From Pseudomonadota bacterium (GTDB taxonomy: Bacteria > Myxococcota > UBA9042 > PHBI01): a stretch of DNA of 12,820 nucleotides. Both the position numbers and the translations under genes were made by a program. Numbering within the stretch: position 1 is the stretch's first letter; each line of letters starts with the position of its first letter. The stretch is taken from contig SXIE01000215.1 in assembly GCA_005772945.1 (NCBI GenBank), positions 1 through 12,820 on the forward strand, given 5' to 3'. Of the stretch, positions 7,019-12,820 are shown piece by piece. The notes beneath the pieces were generated by a model that was not told the origin of the DNA, ran no database searches, and was given only the letters and a program-made list of their open reading frames with translations.

Positions 7019-8767
7019 TCAAATCGAGCCCCTGCGCATGGGGCTCGGGCTGTCCTTTCGGTTGGCCTCGTCTCTCAGGGCCTCCATGATCGCCGGGCCT
7101 GAGCTGTCGAATTCCTCCTGCGATACGGTCTTCTGCAGCGGATAGAAGCCACATGCGAGCAAGACCTCGGTCTTCTCCCGCACGACCGGCACCAGGGTGC
7201 GAATGGCGGCCGCTTCGTCATCTTTGAGCTTACGAAGGTCGATCAAGTAAAGGTCCTTCATCGTATTTGCCTCCAGCCAGGCAGTCCCCGCGGTCGTCTC
7301 GCCCCGCACCCCGTGGCCGATGACCGTCTCGCCCCCAAGCGAATGCGCCGCTTCGTCTACGGTCACGCTTGTCCTCACCTTGTCGACCAACGAAATGTCG
7401 CCCGCGAAGGCCGGCTCGGCGTGGAGTTTCTCGACGATCGACCGCGCCTTCTTCCCCTTGGCCATCGCGCCGGGGCTCCCCCTCTTCGCGGCGGCCATGA
7501 GGGCTTTGAGACGCGCGACCTGGGCTTCTCCCGAGGTCACTGCGGCATCGACTGCGGTGACGGCCGCGTCGGCTGCCACGAGCGCCGAAGAATCGGGCTT
7601 GGCATTGATGACGGGCCCCGCGGCCTCCATCAGGCTCTCCGCTTCCGACTTGGCGGTGGCGAATTTGTCCGCGATCTGGAGACCGAGATCTTCAATCTGG
7701 ATCGCCTGTCCGGCCGCACACAGACTCCGCACCGAGTCCACCTTGGTGCTTAGGGCACTCATCGCGGCCAGGGCGCCGGACGCCGGAGCCGCAGGCGCGA
7801 CGGCCTTGCCAACTGTCTGGCCTGCCTCGACCCCGTCTTTGACGGTCCCGACCGCCTGCATCGCATCGTCGGCATTCTTGAGGACCCCATCGGTCGCAGC
7901 CAGCGCGGCGCGGCCAGCCGTCTTCAGCGTCCGAGCGGTCGTCCAAACGCTCCGAATCACCTTCGCGACATTGTAGAGATCGACCAGCGACGAAAGCACA
8001 TCGAGGACGGCTGTTACGTTCTGCTCCTGGACCGCCTCTTGGTGTTGGGCCTGATAGGCGGCCTCCGCCTCGTCGACGCTTGCAGATCCCGCCAAGAGGA
8101 CCTCAACGGCCGTCTTGAGCAGCTCGACCTTGCCCGGGATGGCCTGCGCCACGTCGTTCAGCCGCCGACTGATCGCCCTAATGTCGCGCTCCTCTCCCGC
8201 GACGTCGGGTGCCGCGGCCGCGGCCGGCGCTTGCGCAGGACTCGGGGCCGCACCCGCTGCCGCGTTGTCTTCGTCGATCTGGGCGAGCTCGCCGCGTTGG
8301 GCGTCGCTGATCGGACCCGGCTTCGCGGCAGCCGCTGGCTTCGCGGCAGCCGCTGGCTTCGCGGCAGCCGCTGGCTTCGCGGCAGCCGCTGGCTTCGCGG
8401 CAGCCGCTGGCTTCGCCCCAGCTCCCCCTTTGGGTGGCTTGCGCTGAACGGGCGTGGACGAGCCGCTCCCGCCATCGCCCGCATTGGCGCTTGCGCCTTC
8501 ATGCCCGAAGGCGGCCTGAATCCGGTCGAGGCGTGCCCCGGAAGCGCTCCCTTGGCCGTTTCCGCCGATCGAGCCGCCGCCACCCTTGGCCTGGACCGGC
8601 GCCAAGCTGGATTCCTGCGCGGCGAAGTCCTTTCCGCCGAGCGCCGCGCGGCGCTGGACGTTCGAGGTCCCCGCCGGCGTCGCCAGACCCGACGATCGCG
8701 TCGACGTGGAGGGCACGGGGGTCGACGTGCGGTCAGCCTCGGAAGCGGGTTCGAGAGCCGAAGTCAT
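7019..8767 (-). CDS. Low-complexity leader protein resembling DUF4157/injection-system-associated proteins; unknown C-terminal domain
   Basis: A 582-residue protein from the ATG at 8767, which has GAAAGG 7 bases upstream; an ATG at 8830 adds 21 residues but has no visible ribosome site. Residues 1-115 are Ser/Thr/Gly-rich and carry NVQRRAALGGKDFAAQESSLAPVQAK, written here as NVQRRAALGG plus KDFAAQESSL plus APVQAK. They also carry RLDRIQAAFGHE and PVQRKP. From memory, such VQ and IQxAFG segments precede the DUF4157 domain in Myxococcota proteins linked to contractile injection systems, but no HExxH of DUF4157 is present here. Residues about 119-150 are KPAAAA repeats. Residues about 165-480 are long amphipathic helices, and about 490-582 form a compact domain (LYLIDLRKLK, LLACGFYPLQ) I do not recognise. 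There is no signal peptide. It could be an injected effector or a structural or adaptor protein. G+C looks lower than in the neighbours by eye. Confidence 0.8.
   Translation of the reverse strand: MTSALEPASEADRTSTPVPSTSTRSSGLATPAGTSNVQRRAALGGKDFAAQESSLAPVQAKGGGGSIGGNGQGSASGARLDRIQAAFGHEGASANAGDGGSGSSTPVQRKPPKGGAGAKPAAAAKPAAAAKPAAAAKPAAAAKPAAAAKPGPISDAQRGELAQIDEDNAAAGAAPSPAQAPAAAAAPDVAGEERDIRAISRRLNDVAQAIPGKVELLKTAVEVLLAGSASVDEAEAAYQAQHQEAVQEQNVTAVLDVLSSLVDLYNVAKVIRSVWTTARTLKTAGRAALAATDGVLKNADDAMQAVGTVKDGVEAGQTVGKAVAPAAPASGALAAMSALSTKVDSVRSLCAAGQAIQIEDLGLQIADKFATAKSEAESLMEAAGPVINAKPDSSALVAADAAVTAVDAAVTSGEAQVARLKALMAAAKRGSPGAMAKGKKARSIVEKLHAEPAFAGDISLVDKVRTSVTVDEAAHSLGGETVIGHGVRGETTAGTAWLEANTMKDLYLIDLRKLKDDEAAAIRTLVPVVREKTEVLLACGFYPLQKTVSQEEFDSSGPAIMEALRDEANRKDSPSPMRRGSI
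7025..7047. terminator. Candidate bidirectional hairpin between convergent genes
   Basis: CGAGCCCC (7025-7032) and GGGGCTCG (7040-7047) form a perfect 8-bp GC-rich stem with a 7-base loop. It begins 11 bases past the GalT stop and lies within the last codons of the minus-strand gene ending at 7019. No U-tract follows in either direction, so it is not a classical intrinsic terminator, but the position between two converging genes fits a termination or mRNA-end-protecting role. Confidence 0.35.
8319..8416. repeat. Perfect 18-bp tandem repeat, five copies plus a partial sixth
   Basis: The unit GGCTTCGCGGCAGCCGCT occurs five times without a mismatch at 8319-8336, 8337-8354, 8355-8372, 8373-8390 and 8391-8408, followed by its first 8 bases at 8409-8416. 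Because 18 bases are six codons, copy-number change keeps the frame; the minus-strand product is (KPAAAA)n. Exact identity, including third positions, suggests recent slippage expansion or homogenisation. The resulting Lys-Pro-Ala linker separates the leader from the helical region. Confidence 0.97.
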
Positions 8768-8957
8768 AGCTTGGCCTTTCGAGTGCGGGACGGCAATCGC
8801 GTCGGTCGGGGACGGGGGACGGCGACCCATTCAAAGGAATCAGCCGCAACTCTCGCCTAGCATCGAAGAAAAAAAGAAGCAACCGACCTATCGGGCGATC
8901 GGGCACGAGCATGGATCCCCAGACCGCGGCGACGTCCACGACCGCCGCCAGGTGGAC

Positions 8958-9518
8958 ATGGCCCGAGAAACCCACAGACTGAAGGACATGACGAGCGCCG
9001 ATCCGTCGCCCCTCTCGCTGAACATCGACGGATTCACGCTCCGGATCGAGGACACGGGCGAACTGCGCGAGGCCGTCCTCGACCTCCCCTGCGAGAACGT
9101 GGTCATGGCGTTCCATGACGCCGCCGGCCGCGTGCCACTCGGCGGCGCACCGCTGGCATCCTGGCTCCTGGCGCGCCTCAGCGCACTCCTTGGTGCGCAA
9201 CCCGACAGCACCCGCGACGTGGTCGCCGACGGCGGTTGCTACAACATCGAGGGGGTGGTCCACGACCCGGACGGCCAGGTCGTCGGCGATTGGTATGCCG
9301 AAGGCTGGGACTGGCACTGCCAGATGCACCTGAGGACCTGGCTCGAGCCCGCGCGCCAAGCGGCGTTGGAGCGTTCCCTCGCGGACCATTTGTGGTCCGA
9401 CCCGAGCGTGCTCATGATCTGCCGCGCCCACGTTCGCGACCCAGAGCGCAACATGGAGCCGTTCGAATTCGGCTGGAACGGGGCCACGTTCTTGGGCCGC
9501 GCCCCCGTTCGCGGCTGA
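8958..9518 (+). CDS. Unrecognised 176-186-residue protein
   Basis: I do not recognise this protein. It reads as soluble and folded: an N-terminal beta-rich start (LNIDGFTLRIED), PCENVVMAFHD, a helix SWLLARLSALLG, and a Trp/His-rich stretch GDWYAEGWDWHCQMHLRTWL near residues 119-138. It ends with EPFEFGWNGATFLGR. There is no signal peptide or membrane segment. The ATG at 8958 is used because AGGTGG lies just upstream; the ATG at 8988 (176 residues), with AAGGA only one base away, is nearly as likely. Its 5' end lies about 190 bases from that of the divergent 582-residue leader protein, and it is convergent with the TetR gene. If the neighbour is a toxin or effector, a small soluble protein here could be its immunity or chaperone partner, but divergent transcription argues for caution. 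Confidence 0.75.
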   Translation: MARETHRLKDMTSADPSPLSLNIDGFTLRIEDTGELREAVLDLPCENVVMAFHDAAGRVPLGGAPLASWLLARLSALLGAQPDSTRDVVADGGCYNIEGVVHDPDGQVVGDWYAEGWDWHCQMHLRTWLEPARQAALERSLADHLWSDPSVLMICRAHVRDPERNMEPFEFGWNGATFLGRAPVRG

Positions 9519-9631
9519 TTCAGACTGCCGCCGCTAGTGCCGCGACCGGATCGAAACCCTCCGATCGCAGCACTACGCCATCGTTGAGCACGTGGCGAGC
9601 CCGACCGCAGCGCGGATATTGTTGCCCGCGG
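9519..9631. other. Convergent intergenic gap, possibly with a coding remnant
   Basis: This 113-bp gap lies between the convergent unknown gene and the TetR gene. On the minus strand one frame reads RARHVLNDGVVLRSEGFDPV, then AALAAAV and a stop near 9519. This looks coding-like in composition, but it has no start or ribosome site within the gap. It may be the tail of a decayed gene or chance in GC-rich DNA. Only a weak 5-bp hairpin (GATCG 9549-9553 with CGATC 9562-9566) is present, which is not a convincing terminator. Confidence 0.3.
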
Positions 9632-10327
9632 TCAGGCGCCGCGCACCCCAGACGAAATCCCCAGCGCCGAGGTCACGAACGTGACGAGGTGCCGGCGGAC
9701 CGCCCCATCGAGCTCGCCGCTCGCCTCGCGCCCCGCCGCCGCCCACAGCACCTTCCGCCCAAGCAAGTACCCCCAGACGGCTGCCACAGCCGTCACGAGC
9801 ACGGACTCGATCGTCTCGCGCGCCGGGATCTCACCGCCCGCCGCCGCGAGGCGCGCCGCGACCGCGTCCGCCAATTGCCGCAGGCCCTGGTCCGTGCGTG
9901 GGAACGCGTCGGCCGCCTCGAGCCGCCCGGAGAGGGTCGCCCACAGGATGACCTTCGCTTGCGACTGCTGGGCGAACTGGTCGATGAGCGCACCGAGCCA
10001 TTCGGCGGGCCGCAGCGCGTTCGGCGCCGCGAGCTGCTCGAGAAGCGCGGCGCGGGACTTCGCCAGATGCGCGTGCACGACCTCGGTGACGAGCGCTTCG
10101 TAGCTGCCGAAGTAATGGCAGACGAGCGCGTGGCTCACGCCGGCCGCCTGCGCGACTTCCTTCAGCCCGACCGCGTCGGGCCCGCGCGTGCCCATGACCT
10201 CCTCCGCGGCGGCGAGGATGTGCTGGCGCGCGGCCTCGGGCGCCCGGCGAACGCGCCTCGGCGCGGTCGCGCTCTTGACGGCGACGGGCGTGGTGGCGGC
10301 GAAACGGCGACCCATCCGCGGCACCAT
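9632..10327 (-). CDS. TetR/AcrR-family transcriptional regulator
   Basis: A 231-residue protein from the ATG at 10327. The N-terminal helix-turn-helix covers about residues 35-85: ILAAAEEVMGTRGPDAVGLK, then EVAQAAGVSHALVCHYFGSY, the standard TetR pattern with the recognition helix around SHALVCHYF. The rest is helical, as expected of a ligand-binding/dimer domain, and ends at ISSGVRGA. About 20-30 basic, Ala-rich residues precede the DNA-binding domain. The start is ambiguous: TTG at 10351 and ATG at 10315 are in the same frame and none has a strong ribosome site; the TTG would overlap the -35 of the divergent promoter, so it is disfavoured. It is divergent from the Coq4 gene, with a perfect inverted repeat between them, so it probably represses coq4 and perhaps itself. 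Ligand unknown. Confidence 0.9.
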   Translation of the reverse strand: MVPRMGRRFAATTPVAVKSATAPRRVRRAPEAARQHILAAAEEVMGTRGPDAVGLKEVAQAAGVSHALVCHYFGSYEALVTEVVHAHLAKSRAALLEQLAAPNALRPAEWLGALIDQFAQQSQAKVILWATLSGRLEAADAFPRTDQGLRQLADAVAARLAAAGGEIPARETIESVLVTAVAAVWGYLLGRKVLWAAAGREASGELDGAVRRHLVTFVTSALGISSGVRGA

Positions 10328-10344
10328 TGCGCGAACGCTGGCGC

Positions 10345-10373
10345 TTGACAACCGTGCCTGCTGGCCATATTGA
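10345..10373 (+). promoter_or_regulatory. Sigma-70-like promoter of the Coq4-family gene
   Basis: A perfect -35 TTGACA (10345-10350) is followed after 17 bases by TATTGA (10368-10373) as a weak -10; CATATT at 10366-10371 is an alternative with a 15-base spacer. The start site would fall near 10380, just before the ribosome site at 10391-10396. The operator overlaps the -10 and start site, the usual arrangement for repression by a TetR-family protein. Confidence 0.5.
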
Positions 10374-10387
10374 CGCTCGCGTCAATA
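10368..10387. promoter_or_regulatory. Perfect 20-bp inverted repeat, predicted TetR-family operator
   Basis: TATTGACGC and GCGTCAATA are exact inverted 9-bp arms around the 2-base centre TC. Palindromes of the TTGACG/CGTCAA kind with a short centre are typical of TetR-family operators. It lies in the 73-bp gap between the divergent TetR start (10327) and the Coq4-family start (10401) and covers the -10/start region of the latter. The regulator encoded next to it is the obvious candidate to bind. The symmetry is seen directly; binding is inferred. Confidence 0.85.
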
Positions 10388-10400
10388 GTCGGAGAGCCCC

Positions 10401-11156
10401 ATGCGGAATAGGAATCAGGCTGCCACGCTGATTCGCACGATGCGACAGAGCGGTCCGTCGCGCGGGCCCTTGCAGACGGACGAGGCGCGCGCCGTCCAGA
10501 TCGCGTTCGATGGGACCGCGGTCCAACGCCTGACGGTCGCCGCGCGCGCGCTGGGCCGGCTGCTTCGCAATCCCGAGGACACGCGCCAGGTCTTCGTCCT
10601 CAACGTGCTCCTCAATCGCGACCACATCCCGACGACCATGCTGCGCTTCGTCACGGCGCCGGGCGGGCTGGCGCTGCTCCACGACCAACCGGCGATCGAC
10701 TCGTCGACCGTCGATCTGCAGGCGATGGCGCGTCTCCCGGCCGGCACGCTCGGGCACGCGTACGCGCATCACCTCTTGGGCCGGGGCCTCGACGGCGACA
10801 TCTTCCAAGCCCCGCCCGGCGTGCCGCCCGCGGTCGCGTATCTCGCCCAGCGCGCGCGCCAGAGCCATGACCTCTGGCACGTCCTGACCGGCTACGCGAC
10901 CGACGTCCCCGGCGAGATCGCGCTGCAGGGGTTCACGTACGGGCAGCTCGGCGCCCCGGGCCCTGGCGTCACGGCGCTCGTCGGCGCGATCCGCTGGGGC
11001 GTCGCAAACCCGCGTGTCGTGCGCCTCGCGTGGGACGGGTACCAGCGCGGAAAACGCGCGAAATACCTGCTCGCGGTGCGCTGGGAAGATCTCTGGGAGA
11101 TGCCGCTCACGCGGCTGCGCGAGGACCTCGCGATCCCGCCGGCCCGAGTCACCTGA
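10401..11156 (+). CDS. Coq4-family ubiquinone-biosynthesis-like protein
   Basis: A 251-residue protein of the Coq4 family. The family signature HDxxHx11E is intact: HDLWH at 156-160 and Glu172, within the segment SHDLWHVLTGYATDVPGE followed by IALQGFTYGQ. The motif binds a divalent metal, probably zinc, in this family. Eukaryotic Coq4 organises the CoQ complex and has been linked to C1 decarboxylation/hydroxylation of the quinone ring precursor. The upstream GPLQTDEARAVQIAFDGTAV and the long N-terminal helices fit the family fold. The ATG at 10401 has GGAGAG 4 bases upstream. It stands alone, under a promoter overlapped by the predicted TetR operator, with no other coq/ubi gene visible. It may serve quinone modification or be a paralogue with a different substrate. 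Confidence 0.87.
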   Translation: MRNRNQAATLIRTMRQSGPSRGPLQTDEARAVQIAFDGTAVQRLTVAARALGRLLRNPEDTRQVFVLNVLLNRDHIPTTMLRFVTAPGGLALLHDQPAIDSSTVDLQAMARLPAGTLGHAYAHHLLGRGLDGDIFQAPPGVPPAVAYLAQRARQSHDLWHVLTGYATDVPGEIALQGFTYGQLGAPGPGVTALVGAIRWGVANPRVVRLAWDGYQRGKRAKYLLAVRWEDLWEMPLTRLREDLAIPPARVT

Positions 11157-11171
11157 ACGCGACGAGAACGC

Positions 11172-12494
11172 TCAGGGCCCGACGACCCGCCCGAGCGCGT
11201 GAAGGAGCTGCGCGCGGCCCACCGCCAGACTCCAATCCGCCGTGATGATCTCCGCCTGGGTCTGGACGAGCTGCGCCTGAACATCGGCCCACTCGATCCC
11301 CGAGTCGAGCCCTTGCTGATAGCGCGCCTCGGCCAGCTTCAGCTCGGCCTGCGCCGCCTCCGCCGCCGCACGTGCCGCCAGCCCCGTGGCCTTGGCCTGC
11401 CGGATGGCGAGGCTCGCCTGCACGACCTCCGAGCGAATATCGAGGACCGCCTGCTCGAGGTCGCGCTGCGACGCCTCGGCCTCGGCGCGCGCCTCGTCGA
11501 CCGCCGCCGCCGTCGCCCCACCGTCGTAGAGTGGCCACGCGAACTTGAGCGTCGCCGTCCAGGCCGGCCCGAACTGATCGAAGTCGCGCGTCCCGACGCC
11601 GGCCTGCGCGCTCGCCGAGAGGCTCGGTTTCAGCGTGCTGTCGGCCGCACGCTCGGCCGCCTGCGCCGCCGCGATCGCCCGACGCGCCGCGTCCAGCTCG
11701 GGCCGCGCCCTGAGCGCCTCGTCCACGAGCGCCTCGACCGGCCCCTCCTCACCCGGAATCGCCGCCGGCCACCCGCTCGTCACCTCGACTGCCAGCTTCG
11801 CGGCATCGCCGCCCGTCGCGTACACCAGCTGCGCGCGCGCTAGCTCCTCGCTCGCCTCGGCACGCGTCAGGGAGGTCTGCGTGCGCGCCAGCAACGTCTT
11901 GGCGCGCAGCACATCGATCGGCGGGCGCGTCCCCGCCGCGACAAAGCGCGTCGCTTCCTCGACGTGCCGCGCATCGCGCTCGAGCGCCGCGCGCTCGACC
12001 TTCACCAGCTCACGCCGCGCCGCGGCCTCGTAGTAGATAGTTTGCACACCAAACACCAGATCCGCGAGCGTGACGGTGACACCCGCCCGCGTCACTTCGA
12101 CCGCCGCCTTCGCCGCACGCTGGAGCGCAGGCGTACGGCCAAAGTCGGTGATGACCCAGCTCGCCGTGACACCCAGCGAGAGCGTGAAGGTATTCGTCAC
12201 GCCGGGGCCGGTGCCGCCGACCGAGCCTTCGCCGGTGTAGGTCCCGGTCGCGCCCGCCGCCACCACCGGACGCAGGTTCGCATCGTACCCGGCCACCCGC
12301 GCCTCGGCGGCGCGCACCAGGGCCCCGAGCTTCGCGAGCGCCGGATGCTGCGCGCGCGCCTCGGTGATCGCCTGCTCGAGAGAGAGCGAGCGCGGCGTCT
12401 CCGCACGTCCGGGCCCCCCTGCGCCGCCGACGACGACCAGCACCAACGCCAGCACGCCAACGCACGCCTTCGAATTTCCTCTGCCAACGCTCAC
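11172..12494 (-). CDS. TolC-family outer-membrane efflux protein
   Basis: A 440-residue protein with an N-terminal signal peptide (hydrophobic core VGVLALVLVVVGGAGG, likely cleavage after GRA at about residue 31). It has the TolC/OEP duplicated pattern: SLEQAITEARAQHPAL at the mature N-terminus, then two long helical halves, with VEEATRFVAAGTRPPIDVLR in the first and LAEARYQQGLDSGIEWADVQ in the second, each followed by a helix rich in Ala/Glu/Gln. The product should form a trimeric outer-membrane and periplasmic channel. The GTG start at 12494 has GGTGG 5 bases upstream and overlaps the stop of the MacB-type permease as GTGA, so the two are translationally coupled and probably one pump. It converges with the Coq4 gene, 15 bases apart. 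The exported substrate is not visible. Confidence 0.93.
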   Translation of the reverse strand: MSVGRGNSKACVGVLALVLVVVGGAGGPGRAETPRSLSLEQAITEARAQHPALAKLGALVRAAEARVAGYDANLRPVVAAGATGTYTGEGSVGGTGPGVTNTFTLSLGVTASWVITDFGRTPALQRAAKAAVEVTRAGVTVTLADLVFGVQTIYYEAAARRELVKVERAALERDARHVEEATRFVAAGTRPPIDVLRAKTLLARTQTSLTRAEASEELARAQLVYATGGDAAKLAVEVTSGWPAAIPGEEGPVEALVDEALRARPELDAARRAIAAAQAAERAADSTLKPSLSASAQAGVGTRDFDQFGPAWTATLKFAWPLYDGGATAAAVDEARAEAEASQRDLEQAVLDIRSEVVQASLAIRQAKATGLAARAAAEAAQAELKLAEARYQQGLDSGIEWADVQAQLVQTQAEIITADWSLAVGRAQLLHALGRVVGP

Positions 12495-12820
12495 GTTTCC
12501 ACCCTCAACGCCTGAATCGGATCGAGCCGCGACGCCTTCACCGCGGGATAGAGACCAAACAGAATGCCGACGCCACCGGAAACTGCGACCGCGACCACCG
12601 CCGTCTCCGACGGGAAGCTCATGCCCGATCCGAGAGCCTCCGAGAGCTTCGTCGCCGCGAACGCCCCGACTCCGAGCCCGATCGCGCCGCCAACCGCCGA
12701 GAGGACAATCGACTCCACGAGGAACTGCACGAGCACGTCCATGGGCCGCGCCCCGATCGCCATGCGGATCCCGATTTCGCGCGTCCGCTCGACCACCGAC
12801 ACGAGCATGATGTTCATGAC
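12491..12820 (-). CDS. MacB/FtsX-type ABC transporter permease, C-terminal end (partial)
   Basis: Only the last 109 residues lie in the window; the 5' part is beyond the right edge. They show the conserved C-terminal FtsX-like domain of MacB-type permeases: MNIMLVSVVERTREIGIRMA, IGARPMDVLVQFLVE, then two hydrophobic segments (SIVLSAVGGAIGLGVGAF and VVAVAVSGGVGILFGLYPA) and the terminal KASRLDPIQALRVE. In the complete family these cytoplasmic-membrane proteins transmit ATP-driven motion to a periplasmic adaptor and a TolC-type channel. The following TolC-family gene overlaps its stop by 4 bases, which supports a MacA-MacB-TolC-like tripartite exporter; an adaptor gene is expected further upstream. 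Confidence 0.92.
   Translation of the reverse strand, partial: VMNIMLVSVVERTREIGIRMAIGARPMDVLVQFLVESIVLSAVGGAIGLGVGAFAATKLSEALGSGMSFPSETAVVAVAVSGGVGILFGLYPAVKASRLDPIQALRVET

Noticed and set aside
8319..8416. The regularly spaced repeat considered as a CRISPR array
   Set aside because: The units are directly adjacent with no spacers and lie in frame within a coding sequence.
9236..10348. A 370-codon plus-strand open frame across the unknown gene, the gap and the TetR gene
   Set aside because: It overlaps a clear TetR helix-turn-helix on the other strand, and its product is Arg/Pro-rich without motifs.
11141..11179. An imperfect inverted repeat (GGCCCGAG with CTCAGGGCC) between the convergent coq4 and TolC genes
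   Set aside because: It has a bulge, a 22-base loop and no U-tract, so it is too weak to call a terminator.

Overview
The window is very GC-rich and gene-dense, with strong third-position G/C bias that opens long false reading frames opposite the real genes. The gene content points to a Myxococcota-like (deltaproteobacterial) bacterium. It holds a multidomain eukaryotic-type Ser/Thr kinase fused to a P-loop ATPase, a DUF2914 protein beside a GH57 glycosidase, and a protein with a leader of the type found on DUF4157/injection-system-associated proteins of Haliangium-like bacteria. The lineage is inferred from these families; no rRNA or other marker is present. No tRNA, rRNA, CRISPR array or insertion sequence was found.

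Layout. (1) 1-2780, minus: a kinase/degenerate-cyclase/ATPase signalling protein, cut by the left edge. (2) 2781-2953: a divergent intergenic region with two perfect 24-bp direct repeats carrying nested palindromes. (3) 2954-7014, plus: a tight three-gene operon (spacers of 4 bp and 1 bp) of a DUF2914 protein, a GH57 alpha-glucan-active enzyme and a GalT-like nucleotidylyltransferase, probably acting in glycogen/alpha-glucan turnover. (4) 7019-8767, minus: a 582-residue protein with a VQ-rich leader, a perfect 18-bp tandem repeat, a long helical region and an unrecognised C-terminal domain. It is convergent with the operon and divergent from an unrecognised 176-186-residue gene (to 9518, plus). 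(5) 9632-11156: a TetR-family regulator and a divergent Coq4-family quinone-biosynthesis gene, with a perfect 20-bp inverted repeat between them that overlaps a good promoter for coq4. (6) 11172-12820, minus: the end of a MacB-type ABC permease overlapping by 4 bp a TolC-family outer-membrane factor, forming an export operon cut by the right edge.

Functionally these are four independent modules: signalling, alpha-glucan metabolism with sugar-nucleotide exchange, a possible exported/injected effector locus, and a TetR-controlled quinone gene beside an efflux operon. The most testable regulatory prediction is the TetR/coq4 operator. The most open biological question is the 582-residue leader protein and its unknown divergent neighbour.
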